From Thermocaproicibacter sp036844765 (GTDB lineage: Bacteria; Bacillota; Clostridia; Oscillospirales; Acutalibacteraceae), in the NCBI GenBank assembly GCA_036844765.1, contig DAIUFE010000004.1:9428-73427 (forward strand): a stretch of 64,000 nt of DNA. The letters run 5' to 3'. Under the pieces are notes generated by a model. It was not told where the DNA came from. It made no database searches and saw nothing but the letters and a program-made list of their open reading frames with translations. Of this stretch, positions 1 through 9,772 are shown one piece after another. Both the position numbers and the translations under genes were made by a program. Each line of letters starts with the position of its first letter. Within the stretch, counting starts at the first letter, position 1.

Positions 1-238
1 GATACCCGAGGACGCCCCGCATCGCGTCCGGTTTCTTCCGGATATCCGCACCGTCGAGCAGAATTTCCCCCTTCGACGGCCGCAGAAGCGTGGCAAGGAT
101 CTTCAAAAGGGTGGATTTCCCGGCCCCGTTCGGCCCGACGAGGCCCGTCAGGCCGCCGCTTTCCAGCGTGAGGGTCACGTCCGAAAGGGCCCGCGCCTTT
201 CCGTAATTCATCGACAGATGCCGAATCTCAAGCCTCAT
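1..238 (-). CDS. ABC transporter ATP-binding protein (N-terminal part, cut by window edge)
   Basis: The 79 visible codons start with ATG at 238 and encode the N-terminal half of an ABC ATPase nucleotide-binding domain. A Walker A motif (GPNGAGKST) lies near residues 35-43, and a D-loop-like LLDGADI segment follows near residue 62. The rest of the gene, including Walker B and the signature motif, lies outside the window. The start overlaps the end of the upstream XRE membrane regulator by 11 bases, so the two are probably translationally coupled. By analogy with similar pairs, the ATPase would energise an exporter whose permease lies further downstream (outside the window). The substrate cannot be judged. 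Confidence 0.9.
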   Translation of the reverse strand, partial: MRLEIRHLSMNYGKARALSDVTLTLESGGLTGLVGPNGAGKSTLLKILATLLRPSKGEILLDGADIRKKPDAMRGVLGY

Positions 239-1310
239 GACGATCCTCCTTTGCGCCGCCGGCCGCCCGCTCCGTCTCCGCGGGCCGGGAGCGCCTGCGG
301 GCGTCCGAAACCCCCGCGCAGACGAACAGCAGGGCCGCGGCCAAGCAGGCGATCGCGATCAGGGCGGTCACGTTGCCGTTCCAATAATGAAAGTCGCCCC
401 AATTCCCCAGATCGACCGCCGGCCACGCCAGCGGCACGCGGTCAGTGATCGCGGCCGACACGCCGTTGACCATAAAGGCATACAGCCCGAAGACCGCAAG
501 GCAGACGGAGGTCCGGAACCGCGCGCTGATTCCGGCGTACCGGATCACAAGAAGGAAAGCCCACGGCAGCGACAGGAGATAAAGCGTGAGGACCCCGTCG
601 GGATAGAAAAAGCGGGAGAAATCGTTCCGATACGCGCAGGCCGCCGCCTCCAGCAGAAACAGCAGCAGCGTATCCGCCCCCATCGAAAGGAGGGCCTTGT
701 GCCCGCAGAACTCCTTCGGCAGCACGATGTTCCGCAGCACGAACGGCGCGAAGACCACGGAAAAAGCGAACGCCAGCGACGCCAGCGACACGAAGAACCA
801 GCGCCCGGAGGTATAGACGCAGCACACCAGCAGCAGCAGGTTCAGCGAGAGGAAAAACGCGCCGAGCGTGACGAGCCCTTTTTTCTTTACGGCGAGCACC
901 GGCACGGATGTGACGGAAAATGCCGTAAGGCAAGAGGCTGCGACGATGAAAAACCAGCTCAGCGTATGATCGACGGCCAGATTGCAGATCAGGCATACCA
1001 GCAGCGCCGCGCCGTAGAGGATATCCAACGTCCGCAGATACCCCCTTCGCAGGCGGCGGTATTTTTCGGCCTGCAGCTCCACTTGGCGCTGGTGCACGTC
1101 GTCGCTGGCGGTGATCAGCTCGTGCTCGCTGATCCCCAGCGCCGAGCAGAGGGCGGTGACCAGCGTGATGTCCGGATACGAAATTCCGCGCTCCCATTTC
1201 GAGACGGCCGACTCCGTCACGTAAAGCCGCTGGGCCAACCCGCCCTGCGTCAGCCCCTTTTCTTTCCGCTTGGCGGAAATGAACTTTCCAAAAGCCGTTT
1301 TTTCTTCCAT
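228..1310 (-). CDS. XRE-family HTH regulator with multi-pass membrane domain
   Basis: A 360-residue protein. Residues about 8-62 form a Cro/C1-type helix-turn-helix (GLTQGGLAQRL, TESAVSKWERG, PDITLV). From about residue 95 to 335 the sequence is dominated by hydrophobic stretches, roughly eight membrane helices, and it ends in a short charged tail. The architecture is that of a membrane-tethered DNA-binding regulator, presumably sensing a signal at the membrane. It overlaps the ABC ATPase gene by 11 bases, so control of that exporter is the natural inference. A good promoter lies at 1358-1386. The best Shine-Dalgarno sequence in the leader (GGAGGGA near 1347) stands before an ATG at 1342 in another frame. 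The 1310 start has a weaker GGGGG behind it but gives the canonical HTH N-terminus. Confidence 0.88.
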   Translation of the reverse strand: MEEKTAFGKFISAKRKEKGLTQGGLAQRLYVTESAVSKWERGISYPDITLVTALCSALGISEHELITASDDVHQRQVELQAEKYRRLRRGYLRTLDILYGAALLVCLICNLAVDHTLSWFFIVAASCLTAFSVTSVPVLAVKKKGLVTLGAFFLSLNLLLLVCCVYTSGRWFFVSLASLAFAFSVVFAPFVLRNIVLPKEFCGHKALLSMGADTLLLFLLEAAACAYRNDFSRFFYPDGVLTLYLLSLPWAFLLVIRYAGISARFRTSVCLAVFGLYAFMVNGVSAAITDRVPLAWPAVDLGNWGDFHYWNGNVTALIAIACLAAALLFVCAGVSDARRRSRPAETERAAGGAKEDRHEA

Positions 1311-1357
1311 AAAGACGCCCCCGTTTCAAAACTCGCCACATCGAATCCCTCCTCTCC

Positions 1358-1386
1358 GTTATAGGGGTTTCGGTCCGGCAAGTCAA
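1358..1386 (-). promoter_or_regulatory. sigma-A promoter of XRE regulator/ABC operon
   Basis: On the minus strand, -35 TTGACT (1386-1381) and -10 TATAAC (1363-1358) are separated by 17 bases. Transcription would begin near 1351, about 40 bases before the regulator's start codon. Confidence 0.75.
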
Positions 1387-1431
1387 TGAAAACGGGGGTT
1401 TTTGGCACTCGACCGTCAAGCCACCCGGAAT

Positions 1432-2622
1432 TTATTCCCGGAAAAGCGTGTCCATATCCTCGGTCACGGAAGGTTCGATCAGGCCGTCGCGCGCCATGCC
1501 CTGCATCAGCTTCATGGCCTGGGCGTGGGGAATCGCTTTCCGGTAGGGCCGGTCCTCCGTAAGGGCCTGGTAGATATCCACGCAGGCGAGGATGCGGGAA
1601 TTGAAGTCCAGCTGCGAGCGGTCCAGCCCGTAAGGATAGCCGGAGCCGTCCAGCTTCTCATGATGGTTGGAGGCCCATTCGGTGATCGCCTCGAACCCGC
1701 GGATCATCTCCAGGATCCGGCGGGTGTAAAACGGGTGCGACTGGATGATCATGAACTCCTCCCGGTCCAGTTTGGCGGGCTTGTCGAGAATGCTGTTCGG
1801 CACGGCCAGCTTGCCGAGGTCGTGCAGGTCCGCGGCGATGCGCATCATCCAGTAGGTTTTCTCGTCAAAATCGTAATAGCGGCAGAGCACCCCCGTCCGC
1901 TCGCTGATCCCGCGGGAATGCGAACCGGTGAACGGGGACTTCGCGTCGATGACGCGGCTGAAAATCTGCGAAATACCTCGGATCTGGCGGTAGGTGAACT
2001 CCCGCGTGACCTTCGGCAGCATCGTAAGCAGGGTGCTCTTCACGAACATGTCGTCCATCCCGAGCCAGAATTCGATCCGCCCGCCCAGATCCATCACGGC
2101 ATCGTACACATCCGGGTCGAAAAAGCGCGAATCCCGCCGGACGGTTTGCAGGATGTCCGCGCTGCTCATTCCTTCGGAATACAGGATCGCAAGGGTGTCC
2201 GCCATCGCAATGATCCGGGAATACAGCGGGATATCGCTCCCGGAAAGGCCGAAATATCCGCTCCCGTCGAAATGCTCGTGATGGTACAGAATCACGTTCT
2301 TCTGCGGGTTCAGGAACGGGAACGACCGGATGTTCTTCTCCCCTGCCACGCAGTGGTCCGGGTCGGCCTCCAGGACGGCTTCGGCCGGCTTGCGGAGCCG
2401 TCCGGTTTTTTTCAGCGTCCCCACGACGCCGTTGTCGTGCAGCAAAGAATAGGAGATCAGGTCGAAAAGCGGCTCGTCCGGAACGGCGAGCTTCCGCGCG
2501 ATCCGGCCGGCGATATAGGCCGCCCGCGTCCCATGGTTCGTATTGTTCGGCAGAATCTCCTTTTCCGCAAAATCCAGCGTGCGCGAAAGGGAAATCAGCA
2601 GTTCGTTGACATTAAAAAGCAT
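1432..2622 (-). CDS. Tandem HD / HD-GYP domain phosphohydrolase
   Basis: The product is 396 residues from the ATG at 2622. An earlier in-frame ATG at 2718 lies upstream of the likely -10 element (2693-2701), so it should not be in the mRNA. The C-terminal half carries a full HD-GYP signature: HDLGKLAVP followed by HHEKLDGSGYP. HD-GYP domains hydrolyse cyclic di-GMP. The N-terminal half is a second, more diverged HD-like copy (LLHDNGVVG ... HHEHFDGSGYF) that retains part of the metal-binding pattern. No receiver, PAS or membrane segment is seen, so this is a cytosolic enzyme. It is a stand-alone gene with no obvious partner; the upstream XRE gene on the same strand has its own promoter. Confidence 0.88.
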   Translation of the reverse strand: MLFNVNELLISLSRTLDFAEKEILPNNTNHGTRAAYIAGRIARKLAVPDEPLFDLISYSLLHDNGVVGTLKKTGRLRKPAEAVLEADPDHCVAGEKNIRSFPFLNPQKNVILYHHEHFDGSGYFGLSGSDIPLYSRIIAMADTLAILYSEGMSSADILQTVRRDSRFFDPDVYDAVMDLGGRIEFWLGMDDMFVKSTLLTMLPKVTREFTYRQIRGISQIFSRVIDAKSPFTGSHSRGISERTGVLCRYYDFDEKTYWMMRIAADLHDLGKLAVPNSILDKPAKLDREEFMIIQSHPFYTRRILEMIRGFEAITEWASNHHEKLDGSGYPYGLDRSQLDFNSRILACVDIYQALTEDRPYRKAIPHAQAMKLMQGMARDGLIEPSVTEDMDTLFRE

Positions 2623-2692
2623 AGGATCACAGCGCCTTGTTTCAAAATAAAGAAACGGAAAAGTCCCCAAAGGACACGGTACAACTCTGTTC

Positions 2693-2701
2693 ATTATAAC
2701 A
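2693..2701 (-). promoter_or_regulatory. extended -10 promoter of HD-GYP gene
   Basis: On the minus strand TGTTATAAT is an extended -10 (TGN-TATAAT). No convincing -35 lies 17 bases upstream. The position rules out the ATG at 2718 as the start and favours 2622. Confidence 0.5.
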
Positions 2702-2891
2702 ACCGTATTCCGGCCCATTTTTCTAAATTAGATACAATCCGGCAGAATCAGGTAGAAAAGGCTCCAATATTTTCATATTATGGGTCCGGCGTCTCATTTT
2801 GCAAACCTTTCCGAAAAACAATCCGCGCGCCGGATTCCAAATTTTTCCGCGGATTTTCTCGATAAACGGTCCTCCGGCTGCAAAAGCTATA

Positions 2892-2960
2892 GCGATTCCA
2901 GTCGCGATTGCGAGAAGCAAAAGGGATTCCGAAGCTCAACTGGAAATGCTGCAGCTCGGG
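2892..2960 (+). repeat. diverged 69-bp direct repeat, copy A
   Basis: This stretch aligns without gaps to 3218-3286. Roughly two thirds of positions are identical, and most differences are transitions. Read in the equivalent frame the two copies share an SSRD...K.K..FR..TG.AA peptide pattern. It lies just before the start codon of the small gene at 2972 and includes its upstream region. Confidence 0.6.
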
Positions 2961-2971
2961 AGGTGAAAACC

Positions 2972-3148
2972 ATGCCGGAACAATACAGCGGCCTCGACAG
3001 CCTGATCCGCGGGGACGGCGAGGCCCGCCGCTATTTCAATTCTCTGCCGGGCTATGTGCAGGAGGCGGTCGGCCAGAGGGCGCAAAGCGTGACCTCGATG
3101 GAGAGCCTGCGCAACTACGTGGAGAATCTGACGCGCGGCGAGGAATAA
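2972..3148 (+). CDS. Small acidic protein of unknown function (58 aa)
   Basis: The ATG at 2972 follows a strong Shine-Dalgarno (GGGAGGTGAAAACC). The product has 58 residues, starts MPEQYSGLDSLIRGDGEA, and contains a YFNSLPGYVQEAV core followed by ESLRNYVENL. It is soluble, probably two or three helices, with no cysteines. From memory, short uncharacterised proteins with a YF-x-LP-x-x-V core occur across Clostridia, but no function is known to me. A G+C-rich hairpin plus TTTTT follows the stop. The diverged direct repeats at 2892 and 3218 bracket the gene. Confidence 0.65.
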   Translation: MPEQYSGLDSLIRGDGEARRYFNSLPGYVQEAVGQRAQSVTSMESLRNYVENLTRGEE

Positions 3149-3151
3149 AAG

Positions 3152-3199
3152 GAGACCGGCCCGGTCGGCGCTGTTCCCGGCGGCCGGCCGGCCTTTTTG
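3152..3199 (+). terminator. probable rho-independent terminator after the small ORF
   Basis: A long G+C-rich self-complementary stretch (GACCGGCC ... GGCCGGCC) ends in CTTTTTG directly after the stop of the 58-residue gene. Confidence 0.5.
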
Positions 3200-3217
3200 T
3201 GCGCGGAAGCAAGGGAG

Positions 3218-3286
3218 GCAACTCCAGCCGTGACCGCAAGAAACCAAAAGCGTTCCGGAACCCGACCGGAACAGCCGCAGACCGAG
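3218..3286 (+). repeat. diverged 69-bp direct repeat, copy B
   Basis: Second copy of the repeat at 2892-2960, lying between the terminator of the small gene and the promoter of the ribbon-helix-helix gene. The peptide read in the matching frame is SSRDRKKPKAFRNPTGTAA. There is no start codon or ribosome binding site of its own, so it is not called as a gene. Confidence 0.6.
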
Positions 3287-3295
3287 TCTGTTCTG

Positions 3296-3336
3296 ATAAT
3301 TTGAAAAATAAATTATTAAATCTATTGACAAATTAT
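3296..3336 (+). promoter_or_regulatory. inverted repeat overlapping the -35 region (possible operator)
   Basis: The arms ATAATTTG (3296-3303) and CAAATTAT (3329-3336) are exact complements, separated by 25 AT-rich bases. The right arm overlaps the -35 hexamer. Autoregulation by the RHH protein encoded just downstream is a reasonable but unproven guess. Confidence 0.4.
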
Positions 3337-3352
3337 ATTGCTCTGTTATACT
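3325..3352 (+). promoter_or_regulatory. sigma-A promoter of RHH regulator-clpB operon
   Basis: -35 TTGACA (3325-3330), 16-base spacer, -10 TATACT (3347-3352). Transcription would start near 3359. This excludes an upstream TTG at 3338 and supports translation from the TTG at 3383 with GAGGTG at 3371. Confidence 0.85.
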
Positions 3353-3382
3353 GGTGAGGAAGCGGAGACCGAGGTGAACCCT

Positions 3383-4048
3383 TTGGACAAAAACGTTTAC
3401 AGCCTCGTTCTGATGGACGAGATCGTCGAGGCGGTGGATAAGCTGGCCTATGAACAGCGCACCAGTCGCAGCGGGATGATCAACCGCATCCTCGCGGAGT
3501 ATCTGTCCTTCCCCACGCCGGAAGCCCGGATGAGGGAAATCTTCGGCTGCATGGAGCGGGAATCCGCCGACATCGAGAATTTTCAGATGAGCGGCCGGCC
3601 GGGGGCGCCCCGGATCACCATCCGCAGCGCGCTGCGCTACCGCTACCGGCCAACGGTGCACTACGCGCTGGAGCTGTACCGGCGGTGCGCGCCGCTGCTC
3701 GGGGAGCTGCGGGTCTCCCTGCGGACGCAGAACGACGCGCTGCTCTCGCTGGCGGACGCGTTCTTCCGCTGTTTCAACCGCATCGAAAGCGAATCGATCG
3801 GCAGCTTTTTCCCCGGCGGCGAAATTCCGTGCGAGATCGCCCCGGGCCGCTGCACGCGGAAGCTCCGGTGCCCGCCGGACGCGGAAAACGGCGGAAGCGA
3901 ACGGATCGCCGGGGCGATCCTCGGCTATATCCGCGAGTTCGATTCCGACCTGAAGCTTTATTTTTCGGATTCCGACGATCCGCGGGAAGCGGAGCGCAAA
4001 GTGCGCGGACGGTATCTGGATTATCTGAACGGCGCGCCCGTCCTTTGA
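3383..4048 (+). CDS. Ribbon-helix-helix domain protein upstream of clpB
   Basis: A 221-residue protein from a TTG start preceded by GAGGTG. Residues about 3-40 look like a ribbon-helix-helix DNA-binding fold: a short beta strand (NVYSLVLMDEIV) followed by two helices with the loop TSRSGMINRILAEYL. The remaining 180 residues are unlike any domain I recognise. They are rich in Arg and Glu and include CEIAPGRCTRKLRCPP, which contains three cysteines. It lies 23 bases upstream of clpB behind one promoter, so co-transcription is likely. A role in controlling the chaperone operon is inferred from position and fold only. No CIRCE element or CtsR heptads are present. Confidence 0.7.
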   Translation: MDKNVYSLVLMDEIVEAVDKLAYEQRTSRSGMINRILAEYLSFPTPEARMREIFGCMERESADIENFQMSGRPGAPRITIRSALRYRYRPTVHYALELYRRCAPLLGELRVSLRTQNDALLSLADAFFRCFNRIESESIGSFFPGGEIPCEIAPGRCTRKLRCPPDAENGGSERIAGAILGYIREFDSDLKLYFSDSDDPREAERKVRGRYLDYLNGAPVL

Positions 4049-4071
4049 CGGGGCGCGAAGGAGGCTTTTTT

Positions 4072-6669
<2,598 letters not shown>

Positions 6670-6675
<6 letters not shown>

Positions 6676-7281
6676 AATTTCTTCCGCTTCCCCGGCGGGG
6701 TCTCCCGAAAAGGCGACCCCGACCGGGGATTTTATTTGCGTCCGGCCGCCGCGCGGCGGCTCGCCCAGCAGGAGCAGAAGCCGGCGGCGGAGAAGATGTC
6801 CCCCGCCGCAGATGCTGTCCGCCGCCAGGGCGCTGTACATCAGGAAGGTCATGGACCGCGCGTCTCCGCCGGCGCCCTCCGCGCAGAAGAGCCGCCGACC
6901 GAGCTTAGCCAGCTCCTCCTGGAATTCGCGGCGGGCGCCGCTGCAGAGCCCGCCGTACAGCGGATGCGCCAGCACCTGAATCACGAACCGCCCGCGCTTT
7001 TCCAGCCGGAAGCGGCGGCGCTCCGCCTCCCGCACGCGCTCCCCGAGCGGCCGCCGCGTATCCGTGAGCAGCGGGAAGATCCTCTCCCGCACCGTGTCGA
7101 AATACCGTTGGACGCATTCCACCACGATGGCGTCCTTGTTCCTGAAATATTGGTAAATGGATGCTTCGTTGATCCCCGCGGCGGCGGCAAGCTTTTTGAT
7201 CGACGTTCTGTCCAGGCCGTTTTCGGCAAACGCTCCGAGGAATTTATCGAGATATTCTTTCCTTCGTTCTTCCCGTTCCAA
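6670..7281 (-). CDS. TetR/AcrR-family transcriptional regulator
   Basis: A 203-residue product from a TTG at 7281 with AAAGGAGGAACG upstream. Residues about 8-55 form the TetR HTH (FLGAFAENGLDRTSIKKLA, AGINEASIYQYFRNKDAIV). The C-terminal ligand-binding part is Arg-rich and poorly conserved, and it ends in a G/P-rich tail. It converges on clpB with a six-base overlap of stops. No neighbouring transporter shares its strand, so its target is not evident. The AT-rich region upstream holds a perfect inverted repeat (7334-7363) that could be its operator. Confidence 0.85.
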
Positions 7282-7333
7282 AAACGTTCCTCCTTTTTCG
7301 CGGTTTCTCGACAGCAATTTGGTCTCCGGGAAT

Positions 7334-7363
7334 TTATTTTATGCAATTTTAGGAATAAAATAA
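7334..7363 (-). promoter_or_regulatory. AT-rich inverted repeat upstream of TetR gene
   Basis: TTATTTTA (7334-7341) and TAAAATAA (7356-7363) are exact complements, 14 bases apart, in an AT-rich block (about 7320-7430). Position and symmetry suit TetR autoregulation. The local promoter is ambiguous because of the low complexity; TATAAT occurs at 7381-7376. Confidence 0.4.
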
Positions 7364-7446
7364 GTGCATATAGGAATTATAATTTTATTTTAATAGAATT
7401 TTATATTTTTGATGTTTCTTCCGTGATTTTTCAAACCAAGCGGCTG

Positions 7447-7484
7447 AAAAAAGCCCCGCCCCGGCCTTTCGCAGCCGGAGCGGG
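7447..7484 (-). terminator. rho-independent terminator of DUF1540 gene
   Basis: The stem CCCGC-c-CCGGC / GCCGG-a-GCGGG (7455-7484) has a loop of about eight bases. On the minus strand it is followed by a run of T (complement of 7447-7452). Confidence 0.8.
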
Positions 7485-7514
7485 ATTTTCCGTTTTCGTT
7501 CCTGCGGCGCGCCG

Positions 7515-7841
7515 TTACCGCTCCTGTTTGAACGTGGCGCATTCGGTCTTGGTCTGCCCGCCGTTCACCCGGGTCGTCCGGATATCCACGTGCCGGGCGT
7601 GGCAGGCGCGGTCGTCGTTGAAAACGCAGCCGGCCACCTCGCAGTGGATATCCAGCGCCGGATTGGGGGACTCGGAATCCACGGCGTCGGCGGGGGCGCC
7701 GCGGGATTCGTCCAGGAAATTGGCGCAGTACGTCTGTGCGGAACATCTGGAATCCGGGCCGCCGACCATGATATCGGGCCGGCAGCAGAGTTCCGATCTG
7801 TTGTTGGCACAGCCTTCCACGCTGCAATGCAGATCGATCAT
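7515..7841 (-). CDS. DUF1540 protein with two cysteine-rich repeats
   Basis: A 108-residue product; the ATG at 7841 has GCGAGGTG upstream. It consists of two tandem copies of the DUF1540 unit: IDLHCSVEGC ... CRPDI ... YCANF and LDIHCEVAGC ... CHARHV ... ECATF. Each copy has spaced cysteines and one histidine consistent with a small metal-binding fold. The family is typical of Clostridia, and its function is not established. A terminator on each side suggests a single-gene transcript. Confidence 0.85.
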   Translation of the reverse strand: MIDLHCSVEGCANNRSELCCRPDIMVGGPDSRCSAQTYCANFLDESRGAPADAVDSESPNPALDIHCEVAGCVFNDDRACHARHVDIRTTRVNGGQTKTECATFKQER

Positions 7842-7863
7842 CGTTCGGCACCTCGCAATATTC

Positions 7864-7887
7864 AAAAATCGGCCTTGTAAGGCCGAT
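7864..7887 (-). terminator. rho-independent terminator of ECF S-component gene
   Basis: ATCGGCCTT-gt-AAGGCCGAT (7868-7887) is a perfect nine-base-pair hairpin, followed on the minus strand by TTTTTG. A second small hairpin, GCGCCG-aac-GGCGC, lies at 7897-7910. Confidence 0.8.
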
Positions 7888-7913
7888 CTTTATTTTGCGC
7901 CGAACGGCGCGGT

Positions 7914-8555
7914 TTATTCAAAATTATGCTTTTGATGCTTTTTCAGAGGATAGCCGACGAAATATGCCACGGCGGCGCCGACGACGGCCTCGGGCAGGCC
8001 GTTGGTCAGGACCGTCAGGCCGATCAGGGCGGGCAGCGCGCCGTAGTTCTGGCCGATGGCGGAGGCATACGTGCTGCCGAAGAAAAGATAGATTCCGCCC
8101 AGCACCAGAGCGGTATTGGTCAGGCTGCCGAGCGCGCCGCTCACGGCATAGGCGGCCGGGACCTTCCACTTCAGCCGCGTGAAAAGGCGCAGGCAGGCCG
8201 CCGCGACCGTTCCCGTCAAAATGCGGGGCACGAAGCAGATCGCAAGGCTCCAGAAATTCCCGCGCGCCGGGCCGAGCGAATACGCCGGCGAAAAAACGAA
8301 CGCCGTCAAGGGATTCGGCGGCATGAACGTCCACACGAGGAAGCTGAACAGGCCCGCGAAAGCGCCCATCGCGGTGCCGGCGCCCAGGCCCATCACGACC
8401 GCCGTGAGGATTACGGGCACCATGCCGAGCGTCGCCACCACGGGGCCCACCGCGGGCAGAGAGCCGAGCGGCGTGAAACAGACCACCGCCTCGATGGCGA
8501 GCAGCAGAGCGAACTGCGCCAGTCCCAGTGTTTTTTTGCCGACAGAAGCTCTCAT
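7914..8555 (-). CDS. ECF transporter S component (PanT-like)
   Basis: A 213-residue integral membrane protein with about six hydrophobic helices. It carries the hallmarks of an energy-coupling-factor substrate-binding subunit: TPLGSLPAVGPVVATLGM near the N-terminus, then FVFSPAYSLGPARGNFWSL and FVPRILTGTV. From memory this pattern fits the S components often annotated as pantothenate-type, but substrate assignment from sequence is unsafe. It must pair with a shared EcfT-EcfA1-EcfA2 module encoded elsewhere. No recognisable riboswitch lies in the short leader (8556-8618), so vitamin control cannot be used to name the substrate. A TATAAT at 8623-8618 is the likely -10. Confidence 0.8.
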   Translation of the reverse strand: MRASVGKKTLGLAQFALLLAIEAVVCFTPLGSLPAVGPVVATLGMVPVILTAVVMGLGAGTAMGAFAGLFSFLVWTFMPPNPLTAFVFSPAYSLGPARGNFWSLAICFVPRILTGTVAAACLRLFTRLKWKVPAAYAVSGALGSLTNTALVLGGIYLFFGSTYASAIGQNYGALPALIGLTVLTNGLPEAVVGAAVAYFVGYPLKKHQKHNFE

Positions 8556-8693
8556 GACACTTCCCCCATTTCGGAACGGAACCGCTCATCCGCGGTCCCA
8601 TTCAATAAATTTTAACCATTATAACACACCCGTTAAAAAAAAGACATACTAAGGATATATTTTTTGAACACCGGCCGGGAACGCCCGGCTTCC

Positions 8694-8722
8694 TTGACAG
8701 GATTCCCCTTTCCGGATAGAAT
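8694..8722 (+). promoter_or_regulatory. sigma-A promoter of NatAB-like exporter
   Basis: -35 TTGACA (8694-8699), 17-base spacer, -10 TAGAAT (8717-8722). The start codon is 139 bases further on, leaving a long leader. Confidence 0.85.
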
Positions 8723-8728
8723 CATTCC

Positions 8729-8860
8729 GGGACCCGTTCCGCCGGAAAGCGCAGAGAGCCGGCAAAATCCCGTATCCGGCGAAAAGGGGTTCCATAAGCT
8801 TAAAGTCCGGGGGCCGCAACGGCTGCCGGGGACGGGGAAACGGAAATTAAGGAGGGCAGC
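8729..8860 (+). ncRNA. structured 5' leader of the exporter operon (unidentified)
   Basis: The 130-base leader contains several possible helices: TTCCG-cc-GGAA near 8741, GCCGG ... CCGGC spanning about 8758-8780, and GTCC ... GGAC enclosing GCCG-caa-CGGC near 8807-8835. AAGGAGGG then precedes the ATG. I do not recognise a known riboswitch core or T-box. There is no uridine tract before the gene, so any control would act on translation or through a protein. Confidence 0.35.
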
Positions 8861-9772
8861 ATGGATTTTGAGGCAAGAGACGTTGTAAAAAGCTTCGGGG
8901 AAAAGCAGGTGCTCCGCGGCGTGGACCTTCAGGCGGAGCGCGGCAAAGCGCTCGGCCTGCTGGGCCGCAACGGCGCGGGCAAAACGACGACCATCCGCAT
9001 CATCATGGGGGTCTTTCCCCCCGACGCGGGCGAGCTGCTGCTGGACGGGAAGCCGCTGCGGCACGAAAAGATCAACTTCGGCTACCTGCCGGAGGAACAC
9101 GGGCTTTACCCAAAGCAGGTCATCTCGGAGCAGCTGACCTATCTGGGCAGGCTGCGCGGCCTGAGTCCGCGGGACGCCCGCGCCGCTGCGAAAAAATGGC
9201 TGCAGCGCCTCGGCATGGAGGAATTCCTCCCCAAAAAGCTCGACACGCTCAGCAAGGGCAACCAGCAGAAGATCCAGCTCGCGGCCGCATTGCTGACGGA
9301 CCCCGATTTCATCATCCTCGACGAGCCGTTCTCCGGGCTGGACCCTGTCAACGCGGCCGTGCTCAAGGACATCATCCGCGAGCTGATCTCCGCCGGGAAG
9401 CTGGTGCTGTTCTCCAGCCATCAGATGAATTACGTGGAGGAGTTCTGCGACGACATCGCCATCCTGAACCGTGGGAAGATCGTGCTGGCCGGCAGGATCC
9501 GCGAGATCAAACGCTCCTACGACCGCAGCCGGATCGTGGTGGATTCCCGGCAGGCGGAACAGATCGCCGCCTGGTGCCCGGAGAACCTGCAGGGCATCGT
9601 CTCGGGCGCCGAGGCGGAGGGCGCGAGGGCGCGCATCACCATGCGGTCCGCCGACTGCAAGAACCGGTTGCTCGCCGCGCTGGCCGGGCAGGGGTTCGAC
9701 ATGGACAGCGTCCATGTGTTCGAGCCGTCGCTGAACGACATCTTTGTGGAATACACGGAGGACGCGATATGA
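8861..9772 (+). CDS. ABC exporter ATP-binding subunit (NatA-like)
   Basis: A 303-residue ABC ATPase with Walker A GRNGAGKTT, the atypical signature LSKGNQQKIQLAAAL, Walker B FIILDEPFSGLDP and the switch histidine in FSSHQM. The C-terminal 80 residues form the extra domain typical of the NatA/CcmA-like exporter class. It is coupled to the following permease by an ATGA overlap. Together they would form an ABC-2 type exporter; sodium, drug or lipid substrates have all been proposed for relatives, and nothing here decides among them. Confidence 0.93.
   Translation: MDFEARDVVKSFGEKQVLRGVDLQAERGKALGLLGRNGAGKTTTIRIIMGVFPPDAGELLLDGKPLRHEKINFGYLPEEHGLYPKQVISEQLTYLGRLRGLSPRDARAAAKKWLQRLGMEEFLPKKLDTLSKGNQQKIQLAAALLTDPDFIILDEPFSGLDPVNAAVLKDIIRELISAGKLVLFSSHQMNYVEEFCDDIAILNRGKIVLAGRIREIKRSYDRSRIVVDSRQAEQIAAWCPENLQGIVSGAEAEGARARITMRSADCKNRLLAALAGQGFDMDSVHVFEPSLNDIFVEYTEDAI

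Noticed and set aside
442..1342. Long second-frame ORF within the XRE gene beginning at the ATG at 1342
   Set aside because: Its first codons follow a good Shine-Dalgarno, but the product is Arg/Ala-rich low-complexity sequence typical of shadow frames in G+C-rich genes. Only its start is noted as a possible leader effect.
2723..2920. Minus-strand ORF of 65 codons with a hydrophobic N-terminus
   Set aside because: It starts at a TTG without a ribosome binding site, overlaps direct repeat copy A and the upstream region of another gene, and shows no recognisable family pattern.
8729..8860. T-box, SAM, guanidine or fluoride riboswitch upstream of the exporter
   Set aside because: An AGAGAG tract is present, but no TGGNACCGCG T-box core, no terminator/antiterminator pair and no known aptamer core could be matched.
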